A program made the position numbers and the translations under genes. From Magnetospirillum sulfuroxidans (lineage in GTDB: Bacteria > Pseudomonadota > Alphaproteobacteria > Rhodospirillales > Magnetospirillaceae), in assembly GCF_018224925.1 (NCBI RefSeq), contig NZ_JAGTUF010000007.1, positions 72,942-136,941 of the forward strand: a stretch of DNA of 64,000 nt. The letters run 5' to 3'. Below the pieces are notes generated by a model. The model had not been told where the DNA came from. It worked only from the letters and a program-made list of their open reading frames with translations, and ran no database searches. Of this stretch, positions 38,029-46,603 are shown piece after piece (position 1 is the stretch's first letter; each line of letters opens with the position of its first letter).

Positions 38029-39447
38029 ATGGCCGAGTTGAGCGAAATCCCCGAAGCGGTCCAATGGCATGAAGGCATGTTGCTGGCGCCCCAGCATTTT
38101 CAGCAAGCATGGCTGCGCAATGAAGCCATGTTGGGCTATGCCGTTGGCCATGCCGGATTGTTTCCGTGGGGGGTCCGGCAATTGGTCATCGATCGCGGGC
38201 AATTGGCGCAGGGCAAGTTGCGGCTGTTGGCGCTGGAGGCGGTGATGCCCGATGGCCTTGCCATCTTGCACCCGCGCGACGACGAGCCGTTGCTGGAACT
38301 GGACCTGACCACCGCCAAGAACGATCTGGTTCAGGCGACCATGGCGGTGCACCTCAGCATTCCGCTGGAAAACGCCCGCCCCGAGCCGGGCGAAACCCGC
38401 CGCTGGCGTTCGGTCGAAGGCCGCGCCGTCGCCGACACCAATTCCCGCGACAACGAAATCCCGGTGCCGCGTCTGCGCCCGGCGCTTAGCTTGGCCTTGA
38501 CCGACTCGCCGTTGACGCCGCCGCCGCGCCGTTTCGTTTCCATGCCCATCGCCCGCGTCGGTTTTCGCGATGACGCCTTCTCGCTTGAACCGTTCGCGCC
38601 GCCGCGCACCGATTTCCCCGCCACCAGCGATCTAGCGGTGTTGATCGGCACGGTGGTGCAGCGGCTGCGCGAAAAGGCCTCGGGCATCGCCGACCGCCTG
38701 CAGGCGACGCCAGGAGCCTCGGCCGACCTTCCCGGCGGCGCCCAGCTCGACGCGTTGCGGGCCATGGTGGCGATTCTGCCGCGCATGGAGGGATTGCTGC
38801 AAGCCGAACGGATTCATCCGTTTCTGATCTATCTGGCCTTGTGCGACATGATGGGCAGCTTGTCATGGATGGGCGGGCAGCCGGTGCCGCCATCCCCCCC
38901 GCCTTATCATCACAACGATTGCCTGCCCGCCTTCGTCACCATCGTTCAGTTCCTGCTGCGCATGATGGAACGGATCCGCGAAAGCTATCGCACCCTTCGG
39001 TTCAAGCGGAGCGGCGACAACGCTTACTCGCTTTTGGTCAGCCCCGAGATGTTGGCCCCCGGCACCTTGGTGGTCGGCGTGCGGGCGGCGCCGGGGGCAT
39101 CCCCGGCGGAAACGACGGAATGGCTGCGCAAGGCCCTGATCGGCTCGCGCTCGATGATGAAGACCATCGGCAGCCGCCGCGTCCGTGGCGCCCCTCGGCA
39201 ACGCATCGAAACCGCCGACGAGCTGAAATTGTTGCCGCCGGCCGGCATGGTGTTGTTCCGGGTGACGGTGGACCCCGCCTTTGTCCTGGCCGATCAGATT
39301 CTGGAACTCATCGGCCCCGCCGACAGCAGCGAACCGCAGGAAATCTTGTTGTTCACCGCCGATACCGCGGTGGAAAAGCCGCCGGCGCCCAAGCCGCCGA
39401 AACCCGCCGCCGCCAGCGAAGCGGCCCCCGCGCCGAAGCCGAAATAA
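38029..39447 (+). CDS. tssK: T6SS baseplate subunit TssK
   Basis: The 472-aa protein starts with the family hallmark VQWHEGMLLAPQHFQQ and has the central IPLENARPEPGETRRW and VVGVRAAPGASPAETTEW segments. TssK links the baseplate to the TssL-TssM membrane complex. The last 45 residues are a proline/alanine/lysine tail. The stop overlaps the tssL ATG (TAATG). Confidence 0.95.
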   Translation: MAELSEIPEAVQWHEGMLLAPQHFQQAWLRNEAMLGYAVGHAGLFPWGVRQLVIDRGQLAQGKLRLLALEAVMPDGLAILHPRDDEPLLELDLTTAKNDLVQATMAVHLSIPLENARPEPGETRRWRSVEGRAVADTNSRDNEIPVPRLRPALSLALTDSPLTPPPRRFVSMPIARVGFRDDAFSLEPFAPPRTDFPATSDLAVLIGTVVQRLREKASGIADRLQATPGASADLPGGAQLDALRAMVAILPRMEGLLQAERIHPFLIYLALCDMMGSLSWMGGQPVPPSPPPYHHNDCLPAFVTIVQFLLRMMERIRESYRTLRFKRSGDNAYSLLVSPEMLAPGTLVVGVRAAPGASPAETTEWLRKALIGSRSMMKTIGSRRVRGAPRQRIETADELKLLPPAGMVLFRVTVDPAFVLADQILELIGPADSSEPQEILLFTADTAVEKPPAPKPPKPAAASEAAPAPKPK

Positions 39448-40235
39448 TGAGCGCGCCGCGCCCCGTTCCCATGGCCAAGGCCGCCATCGACCGCTTTCTC
39501 GCCTTTCACATGGAATTGGTCGAGGCCAAGCGCGTGGCTGATTCCATGATCCTGATCGAATCCGATCAAGTCGGCGTCACCCCCCAGATCGTCTATAACG
39601 GCATCACCCCGGTGGACGTGTTCTTGCGCCTGCGCGTGGCCATCTGCCCCGGCGGCACGCCGCCACCGGCCACCGACGGCCGTCCCGACATGGGCTATGT
39701 GATGACCGCTTTGGCCGATGAAGCCATGCTGCATCAGGTGGATTGGCCCGGCCGCGAGCAATGGATGGGCTCGCTGCTTGAACAATCGCTCTACGGCTCG
39801 CAGGTGGCCGGCGAGGAAATCTTTGACCTCGGCCAGTCCATCATCGACGGCACCCTGACCGGCCGGGCCGATCTGGCCGCGACGATCATGCTGGCCCTGT
39901 CTTTGGGCTTTCGCGGCCGTTATCGCGATATTGCCGATAACGGCGCCATCGACGCCATGCGCCGCCATCTGTTCGAACACGCCTATAACCAGCCGCCGCC
40001 CTCGGCCATCGACTGGCCATCGCCATTACCGGCGGCACTGGCCCCGGTCCTTGACGCCAAGCCCATGCAACGCCTGCCGCGGGTGACGCCGTGGGTGCTG
40101 GCCATGGCCGCGGCCTTCGGCCTGACATTGGCTGTTTCCACCATAATCTGGAACAACGCCTCGCAGCAGACATTGGATTTGGCGAAAAAGGTCCGCATGC
40201 TTGGCCTTTCGGTCAGCGACGGGGGGGCGCCATGA
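39447..40235 (+). CDS. tssL: T6SS inner-membrane protein TssL (DotU family)
   Basis: The 262-aa protein has a cytoplasmic helical domain (residues 10-205, with YGSQVAGEEIFDL and ALSLGFRGRYRDIA, the DotU signature) and a single C-terminal membrane helix (about 214-235, WVLAMAAAFGLTLAVSTII). It lacks an OmpA-like peptidoglycan-binding extension, so another protein must provide wall attachment if any. The ATG overlaps the tssK stop and the stop overlaps the tssM ATG. Confidence 0.92.
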   Translation: MSAPRPVPMAKAAIDRFLAFHMELVEAKRVADSMILIESDQVGVTPQIVYNGITPVDVFLRLRVAICPGGTPPPATDGRPDMGYVMTALADEAMLHQVDWPGREQWMGSLLEQSLYGSQVAGEEIFDLGQSIIDGTLTGRADLAATIMLALSLGFRGRYRDIADNGAIDAMRRHLFEHAYNQPPPSAIDWPSPLPAALAPVLDAKPMQRLPRVTPWVLAMAAAFGLTLAVSTIIWNNASQQTLDLAKKVRMLGLSVSDGGAP

Positions 40236-43200
40236 CCGCGGCGGCGACCTTGGCGGCGGAACCGCAAAACTGGCTGCCTTGGCTGGTGCTGGCCGTCGTC
40301 GCATTGCTGATGTCCGCGACCATCGCCGTGCTGTGGTGGCTGTTGCGCAAGAAACCCGCCGCCGCCGCGCCCGCCGCCACCGACGCCGCCGTCCCCGAAG
40401 ACGATGCCGACCGTTGGGAAACCACGTATATGCGCCGCGACGTGCGGCGATCGCTGCAAACCCTGTCCCGCCTCAGCGACAGCGGCGGCAATCCGTATTC
40501 CGTGCCATGGATTGTCGCCGTCGGCGCCACCGGGGCCGATAGCCGGGGAATGATCCAGGCCATCGCCCCCCATTCCGACCTCAGCGGCAGCACCATTCCC
40601 AGCGCCGGTTCCGTGCATTTCTGCCGCCAGGGCGCGGTCTTCCATGCTGGCGACGATCTGTTGGAAAATAATGGCGGGCTGCGCCGCTGGCGGCGATTGA
40701 TCCGTCTGATGACCGCCGCCCGCCCGCATCGCCCGGTGGACGGGGTGGTCCTGGCCCTGCCCGCCACCATGCTGAGCGGGCCCGAGGCCATCGCCTTCGA
40801 CACCCTGGCCGATCTCGGCGCCCGCCTCAGCGCCATGATCGCCTCGGTTCAAAGCATCACCGGATTGCGGGTTCCGGTGACGGTGGTCATCAGCGGCTGC
40901 GACCGCCTGCAAGGCTTCGCCGCCCTGGTCTCGGCCCTGTCCGAGGAAACCTTGTCCGACGCCCTGGGCTGGGCCATGCCCTTCGCCATGGAAACCGCCT
41001 ATCAGGCGGAATGGGCGGAATTGGCGACGGAAACCATCGCCGCCGGCCTGTCGGACACCTCCATTCAATTATTGATGGCCGGAACATCGGTGACCGATGC
41101 CGACGGCCTGTTGTTGCTGCCAACCGAAATCCGGCGGCTGACCATGCGGTTGAAACCGCTGATGGCCGCCATGTTCCAGCCCTCGGCCTATCACGAGGCC
41201 TTTTTGTTCCGTGGTCTTTACCTGACCGGCAAAAGACCCGGCGAAACGACCAATTGGGCCTTCGTCAGCGGCCTGTTCGAGGGCAAGGCCTTCCGCGAGT
41301 ATCAATTGGTTCAGCCGGTGCGCGGCATTCTGACCGCCCGCACCAAGAAGCTACGCATTACCCAGGCCGTCTTGGCCCTGACCCTGGTCGCCGAGGCGTT
41401 GGGATTGACCTGGTTGTCCTATGACGCGCCGTTTCGGGCGGAAAACCTGCGCCACCTGCTGGCCACCATCAATTCCGACCTGACCAGCCGGGTTCAAGCC
41501 GAAGGCCGGCAAAACGCCGACGTTGCCCAAGGGGCCGCCATCCGCCTGTTGCAGGAACTGACCCGATTGGAAGTCAGTACCCTGGCGACGCCGCTGGCCC
41601 CGGCTTCCTATCTGCAAAGCCCGGACAGTCAGCTCGAAGGCGCCATCGCCGTTGGCTACAACGCCATCATCGTCGATGAAATTCGTACGCGACTGGGCAA
41701 TCGGCTGCGCAACATCGTGTCGATGCCGGCCCTGGATGGGGCCAGCGACGACGTGATCATGAAACAATTGGAACGCATGGTCCGCGAACTGGCCGAGTTC
41801 GACCGCATTTACCGCGTCTATCAGGATTTGCCGACGCTGCGCAGCGCCGCCGCCTTGGCCTTGGTCAGCCGCTATGCCCTGGCCATCGAACTGCCCCCCG
41901 ACTTCCACGAAAACGCCGAGCTTTACCAGCGCGCCATGGGCTTTTCGGCGGTGCCGCCGCTGGAACAGGCGCCGGAACTGATCGGCCGTTCGCTCAAGAC
42001 CCATTTCACCACCGCTTTCCGCAATCGCTTCAACGATGGGCGGCTGCAACAGCGTTTCGAGCAGATCGCCAAGTTGAGCGGCAGCAATCAGCCCCATAAT
42101 CCCATGGACGCCATGGATCGGCTGACGCAATTGCAAACGCTGCTGGCCGGCATCAGCAACGACCTGGATTCGCGCGATTACGGCTGGATCAACGGCGAGG
42201 GCCACGATATCGGCCCGGCCTTCGACACCATGCTCGCCCAACTCGACGGCTTGGGATTGGTGTCGGACGACGATCTTGGCCAGATCAGAAAGACCGGTGA
42301 GAACCAAATCGTCAGCGCCCGTCAGGCCTTGTTCCGCCGCCTCAACGCCCAACGGATCGAACAGATGCAGTTGAACGGCACCAAGGCGGTGCTGTCCCAA
42401 GCGCTGCAAAGCCTGAGGACGCAACTCGACGCCCTGCTGGCCCGGCCGTTCATGAGCGAAGCGCTGCCCTCTCAGCCCGAATTGCGTTCGGGGCAACGCC
42501 CCATTGTGTGGAACGCGCAATGGCTGAAAAAAACCCATCAGATGGTCGATGATTATCTGGCCTTTGCCGCCACCGAGGCCCTGAACTTCCCGCCGGAACT
42601 GTCCTTCACCGTGGAAATGGCCGCGTTCGATCAAGCCAGCCAACGGACGCTGACCGCCTTGTCGGCGGCGGCGCAACCGGCGGAACGGGTGATGTCGGGC
42701 GCCTATGACATGGAAGCCGAATTGCGCGGCCTGATCGGCATCAGCCAAACCTTGGCCGGGATCGCCGATCAACTGCGCTTGGCCAAAATGGATTATGCCA
42801 GCAGCCAATTACGCGGCACCGTCCACACCCAAACCCTGCGTTTGCTCTCGGATGTCGACGGCCTGTCCACCGGCCTGCTCCTGACCGCGCCGCCGCCCGA
42901 ATTCGATTGGTGGGACGGCAGCATGCCGGTGGCGGCGCGGGCCTTCCGGGTCCCCAGCCTGCCGGAATTGTCCTTGTTGGTCGAAGCCAACCGCGATTCG
43001 TTGAGCAAGCTTATTCACGAATACGTCGCCCCCTTGCTGAAGATTTTGGCGACGATCCCGGGTGAAGGCGGACGCAGCGAGAGTGTCGCCAGATGGCAAA
43101 GCATTACCCGCTCGTTGCAGCGCTATGAACAAAAGGACCGCGATTCGTCATTGCGCCGGCTGGAGCAATTCCTGCTGGTCGACATGGATCAGATCAGCCC

Positions 43201-44146
43201 CTCCAATTGCGCCAACGTCGCCAACGGCCCGCCCACCCCTGGCGGCGATATGTTCGCCATGCATCTGGATCAGTTGAAACGGAATCTGGCCCAGCGGTGC
43301 GAGGCCTTGGGCACCAACCGGGTGCGCGACAGCTACGCCCAGGTGCAGACGCATTTCAACGAAACCCTGGCCGGCCGCTTCCCCTTCGCGCGCGAGGCCA
43401 AGCCGGCGGTGCCGCGCGCCGACCCATTGGCGGTGCGCCAGTTCTTTTGGTCACTGGAACAAAACCCGCTGCCGGCCGGAGCCATCTTGCAGGCGGCGGC
43501 CGGCCGCCCGGCCGCCGCCTTCGCCGCCGAGCTTGCCGCCGCCCGCAAGATCCTGGCCCCCATGCTGGTCGACCCGACGCTGGAACAGCCCTTGATCTAC
43601 GAGGTCGAGGCCGAATTTCGCACCAATCCGGCCCAAGACGTCGGCGGCAATCAAATCATCGAATGGGGGGTGGAATTTGGCGGCGACCAGTGGGTCTCAT
43701 CGCGAGAGGCCAAACGGATGGCGGTGTGGTCCATCGGCCAGCCTGCCCGCCTGTTCGTCCGCTTCGCCCGCAACGCCCCCTCCATCCCCGCCCCCGACCC
43801 CTTGGGCCGCTATCGCGTCGATGGCACCATGGCCACCTGGGAAGCCCACGACCCGTGGGCCTTGCTATCGCTTATTCAAGAACTCAGCCCCGAACCCGGC
43901 CGCTTGCACGAACTGGCCGACCGGCGGCCACAGACCCTGGCTCTGACCCTGGATTTGCAACGCAACCCCGATGCCGCTCCGGGCGCCACCTCGGCGCCGA
44001 ACGCCACCTTGTATCTGCGTCTGGGCCTGACCGGGGTGCTGCACAAAGCGGGGAAGCCCGACGAGAAGCAAACCGTGCAGCTTTCCCCCTTCCCGGTGGC
44101 CGCGCCCCGGCTGGAAGACACGCAACCGCTTAAGATTGTTCGCTGA
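40232..44146 (+). CDS. tssM: T6SS inner-membrane protein TssM (IcmF family)
   Basis: The 1304-aa protein has an N-terminal membrane helix (WLPWLVLAVVALLMSATIAV), a cytoplasmic NTPase-like domain, another membrane helix near residue 380 (AVLALTLVAEALGLTWLSY) and a large periplasmic region ending in the IcmF C-terminal domain (WGVEFGGDQWVSSREAKRM, then LSLIQELSPEP). The segment where other TssM proteins have Walker A reads VGATGADSRG, without the GKT/S, so ATP binding is doubtful. TssM spans the periplasm to TssJ. Confidence 0.95.
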   Translation: MTAAATLAAEPQNWLPWLVLAVVALLMSATIAVLWWLLRKKPAAAAPAATDAAVPEDDADRWETTYMRRDVRRSLQTLSRLSDSGGNPYSVPWIVAVGATGADSRGMIQAIAPHSDLSGSTIPSAGSVHFCRQGAVFHAGDDLLENNGGLRRWRRLIRLMTAARPHRPVDGVVLALPATMLSGPEAIAFDTLADLGARLSAMIASVQSITGLRVPVTVVISGCDRLQGFAALVSALSEETLSDALGWAMPFAMETAYQAEWAELATETIAAGLSDTSIQLLMAGTSVTDADGLLLLPTEIRRLTMRLKPLMAAMFQPSAYHEAFLFRGLYLTGKRPGETTNWAFVSGLFEGKAFREYQLVQPVRGILTARTKKLRITQAVLALTLVAEALGLTWLSYDAPFRAENLRHLLATINSDLTSRVQAEGRQNADVAQGAAIRLLQELTRLEVSTLATPLAPASYLQSPDSQLEGAIAVGYNAIIVDEIRTRLGNRLRNIVSMPALDGASDDVIMKQLERMVRELAEFDRIYRVYQDLPTLRSAAALALVSRYALAIELPPDFHENAELYQRAMGFSAVPPLEQAPELIGRSLKTHFTTAFRNRFNDGRLQQRFEQIAKLSGSNQPHNPMDAMDRLTQLQTLLAGISNDLDSRDYGWINGEGHDIGPAFDTMLAQLDGLGLVSDDDLGQIRKTGENQIVSARQALFRRLNAQRIEQMQLNGTKAVLSQALQSLRTQLDALLARPFMSEALPSQPELRSGQRPIVWNAQWLKKTHQMVDDYLAFAATEALNFPPELSFTVEMAAFDQASQRTLTALSAAAQPAERVMSGAYDMEAELRGLIGISQTLAGIADQLRLAKMDYASSQLRGTVHTQTLRLLSDVDGLSTGLLLTAPPPEFDWWDGSMPVAARAFRVPSLPELSLLVEANRDSLSKLIHEYVAPLLKILATIPGEGGRSESVARWQSITRSLQRYEQKDRDSSLRRLEQFLLVDMDQISPSNCANVANGPPTPGGDMFAMHLDQLKRNLAQRCEALGTNRVRDSYAQVQTHFNETLAGRFPFAREAKPAVPRADPLAVRQFFWSLEQNPLPAGAILQAAAGRPAAAFAAELAAARKILAPMLVDPTLEQPLIYEVEAEFRTNPAQDVGGNQIIEWGVEFGGDQWVSSREAKRMAVWSIGQPARLFVRFARNAPSIPAPDPLGRYRVDGTMATWEAHDPWALLSLIQELSPEPGRLHELADRRPQTLALTLDLQRNPDAAPGATSAPNATLYLRLGLTGVLHKAGKPDEKQTVQLSPFPVAAPRLEDTQPLKIVR

Positions 44147-44227
44147 GAAATATAGACTCGCATTGATGGTTAAGCGTGGCGATCTGAGATACGATAGGTT
44201 TTACGTCAAGCCGGTTGGGAAGATGAA

Positions 44228-44836
44228 ATGGCACGGGGTGTCAACGGCTATGTGACTATTAATGTCGGCGTCGCCAACGGCCACAGCAAGGTGAGCGCGG
44301 CCGGCGGCTGGAGTGACGATGAGCGCGCCCGCCGGGCCCGGCGCTTGCGCAAGGATGGCTGGAGCTACCGCCGCATCGCCGCCAGCCTGGACATGAGTTA
44401 TGCCTCGGTCTGCCATCTGCTGGATGGCGAGGAAGCGCGCATCCCCCTGACCCCGGCGCCGGTACTGCCGATCCCGCGCCGGCCGACGCCCAGCACCTCG
44501 GCCCGCGCCCGCGCCATGCCGGCCGCCGCCCTGGCGGGCAGCGGCGGCGGCGGCGATGATCTCGGCTTTCCCACATCCGTGACCCGTATGGAAGAAATGG
44601 CCCAACAAATCGTCGTCTTGCAACAACGCCTGGATACGGTTTTGGCCCTGAACGAAGGCCATCGCCAAAGCTTGGCCCGCTTGGAACGCAGCATGGTCGC
44701 CACCTTGCAAAGCGAGCACCGGGCCTTGAGCCAACGCCTGAGCAACGCCGTCAAAGCGTTGTTGGAACGCATGATTCCCAGCAGCTTGCGCGCCTGGTCC
44801 GGGGCGGAAAGAAAGACCGACGATGACCAGGGTTGA
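44228..44836 (+). CDS. Helix-turn-helix protein with C-terminal coiled coil, in T6SS operon
   Basis: The 202-aa protein has a resolvase/Hin-like helix-turn-helix at about residues 35-66 (RRLRKDGWSYRRIAASLDMS), a low-complexity Pro/Ala/Gly linker and a C-terminal coiled coil (about 119-185, with MEEMAQQIVVLQQRLDTVL). GGGAAG-type ribosome binding and two nearby ATGs support the start at 44228. Its 3' end overlaps tssA by 14 bp, so it is translated as part of the cluster. It is not a canonical T6SS component. It may be a local transcription regulator or a structural accessory that reuses an HTH fold. Confidence 0.65.
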   Translation: MARGVNGYVTINVGVANGHSKVSAAGGWSDDERARRARRLRKDGWSYRRIAASLDMSYASVCHLLDGEEARIPLTPAPVLPIPRRPTPSTSARARAMPAAALAGSGGGGDDLGFPTSVTRMEEMAQQIVVLQQRLDTVLALNEGHRQSLARLERSMVATLQSEHRALSQRLSNAVKALLERMIPSSLRAWSGAERKTDDDQG

Positions 44837-45920
44837 AAGCGGCGATCGCCGTCCGCACAAACACACCGACCTGACCTTGACGACGATCCTGGCGCCGCTG
44901 GGCGGGGCTGGCGGCGTTGGCCCCGATTTGCGCAGCGAGCCCGACAACCCTCTGGCCGCCATAGAAGAAGCCCGCCGCCAGGACGATTCCCTGGATCAGG
45001 GGGTGTGGGTGCATGACCGCAAGATCGCCGATTGGGACATGGTGGTCAGTCTGTGCCAAAGCGTCCTCAGCACCCGTTCCAAGGATCTGCGCATTGCCGC
45101 CTGGCTGGCCGAGGCCCTGGTTCAGCGTGACGGCTTCGCCGGCATCGCCCCCGCTTTTGCCGTGATCGAGGCGTTGTGCCGGGAATTTTGGCCCGCCATC
45201 CATCCCGTCATCGACGACGATGGCGACCTCTCGGCCCGCGCCAACACCATTGCCTTGCTCAACAGCCGCCTACCGCCGGCCTTGCGCACCAAGCCGATCA
45301 CCCAATCGGGCTTCGCCGAACCGGTGCGCCTGAGTTGGGGAGATTACGAAACCGCCCGGCTGTATCAGACACGCGGGAGCAGCCCCAACCAAGCCACCAC
45401 CACCGTCTTTCAAGACAGCGCCGCCGCCACCCCGCGCCAGATCCTGGAAAGATTGCGCGACGACGTGCAAGCGGGCCTGGATGCGGTGGAAAGCCTGGAT
45501 GGCTTCCTTGACGACGCCTGTGGTCGCGACGCCCCCTCGCTGATGGGGATCAAGACTCTGCTGATCGACATTTCCGCCTGGTTGGGGGCCACGCTGCCGC
45601 CTGCCGCCTTTTCCCCCGCCCCCGAGCCGCCCCAAGCGGCATTCGCCGGAGATTCCGAGATGGCCGCAGCCGCGCCCTCGCCCCTTTCCTCCCGTGACGG
45701 CTTTGCCAGCGGTCCCATCGGCAGTCGCGATGACGCCTATCGCCGATTGGCCGAAATCGCCGATTACCTGATGCGAACCGAACCGCATAGTCCGGCCCCC
45801 TATGTGCTGCGCCGGGTCCTGGGCTGGAGTCACATGCCCCTGCACGAGGTTTTGATGGAAATGGCCAGCGGTCGCAATGAGCTGTCCGCAATTCTTGAAC
45901 TTATATTATCTCGTGAGTAA
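44823..45920 (+). CDS. tssA: T6SS assembly protein TssA (ImpA N-terminal domain)
   Basis: The 365-aa protein contains the ImpA_N domain at residues 35-165, with SVLSTRSKDLRIAAWLAEAL, REFWPAIHPVIDDDGD and ANTIALLNS. A helical C-terminal domain ends with PYVLRRVLGWSHMPLHEVLM, matching the TssA subgroup that stays at the baseplate. TssA organises tube and sheath assembly. A 98-bp spacer containing inverted repeats separates it from tssB. Confidence 0.9.
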   Translation: MTRVESGDRRPHKHTDLTLTTILAPLGGAGGVGPDLRSEPDNPLAAIEEARRQDDSLDQGVWVHDRKIADWDMVVSLCQSVLSTRSKDLRIAAWLAEALVQRDGFAGIAPAFAVIEALCREFWPAIHPVIDDDGDLSARANTIALLNSRLPPALRTKPITQSGFAEPVRLSWGDYETARLYQTRGSSPNQATTTVFQDSAAATPRQILERLRDDVQAGLDAVESLDGFLDDACGRDAPSLMGIKTLLIDISAWLGATLPPAAFSPAPEPPQAAFAGDSEMAAAAPSPLSSRDGFASGPIGSRDDAYRRLAEIADYLMRTEPHSPAPYVLRRVLGWSHMPLHEVLMEMASGRNELSAILELILSRE

Positions 45921-45942
45921 ACCAGCGTTAAAGCGACCGTAA

Positions 45943-45976
45943 AGAGTTTGACTCTGGTTTTATATAGAGTCAGAGT
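45943..45976. promoter_or_regulatory. Inverted-repeat region upstream of tssB
   Basis: AGAGT (45943-45947), ACTCT (45951-45955), AGAGTC (45966-45971) and AGAGT (45972-45976) form nested inverted repeats around TTTTATATA. GACTCT at 45950-45955 is the half that pairs with 45966-45971. This is the shape of an operator or promoter region and lies 43 bp before tssB, so the sheath/tube genes may have their own control. Confidence 0.5.
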
Positions 45977-46018
45977 TGCGTAACTTTCTAATGATTCTGC
46001 ACCTGATGGGAGAGTGTG

Positions 46019-46540
46019 ATGGCGGAAAGCTCACAAAAGTGGTTACTGCGAAATCGTCCGCCCCGCGTCAAGATTACCTATGACGTGGAAACCGGCGGCG
46101 CGATCGAACGCAAGGAACTGCCTTTCATCATCGGGGTGCTGGCCGACCTTTCCGGCAAACCGACCGAGGCGTTACCGGCGGTCAAGGATCGCAAATTCGT
46201 CGAGATCGACCGCGACAATTTCAACGAGGTTCTGGCCTCGATCAAACCCGAGCTGGTGGTGCGCGTTCCCAACCGCCTGGCTCCCGACAACGACGAACAA
46301 TTGTCGGCCGCCCTAAGCTTCAGCCACATGGACGATTTCGGCCCGGTCGAGGTGCTCAAACAGGTCGAGCCGCTGCGCCGCCTGTTCGAAGCCCGCGAAC
46401 GTCTGCGCGATCTGCTGACCAAGCTGGATGGCAACGACATGCTGGAAGGCCTGCTCAAGCAGGTGGCGGAAGACCCGGCCAAGCAGGAAGAACTGAAGAA
46501 ACTGCTGGCCCCCGCCGCCGAAGAGGCTGCCGCCGAATAA
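46019..46540 (+). CDS. tssB: T6SS sheath small subunit TssB
   Basis: The 173-aa protein begins MAESSQKWLLRNRPPRVKI and has VETGGAIERKELPFIIGVLADLSG, the TssB hallmark. The C-terminal acidic helix (AEDPAKQEELKKLL) is typical. With TssC it builds the contractile sheath. The ATG at 46019 is one codon after a GTG and sits at good distance from GGGAGAG. Confidence 0.96.
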   Translation: MAESSQKWLLRNRPPRVKITYDVETGGAIERKELPFIIGVLADLSGKPTEALPAVKDRKFVEIDRDNFNEVLASIKPELVVRVPNRLAPDNDEQLSAALSFSHMDDFGPVEVLKQVEPLRRLFEARERLRDLLTKLDGNDMLEGLLKQVAEDPAKQEELKKLLAPAAEEAAAE

Positions 46541-46603
46541 TCAAGGGCCGGCGCGGCGCGCCGACTTCTCCCTTGCAGCCCATTCCGAGGAAACGAGGAC
46601 ACG

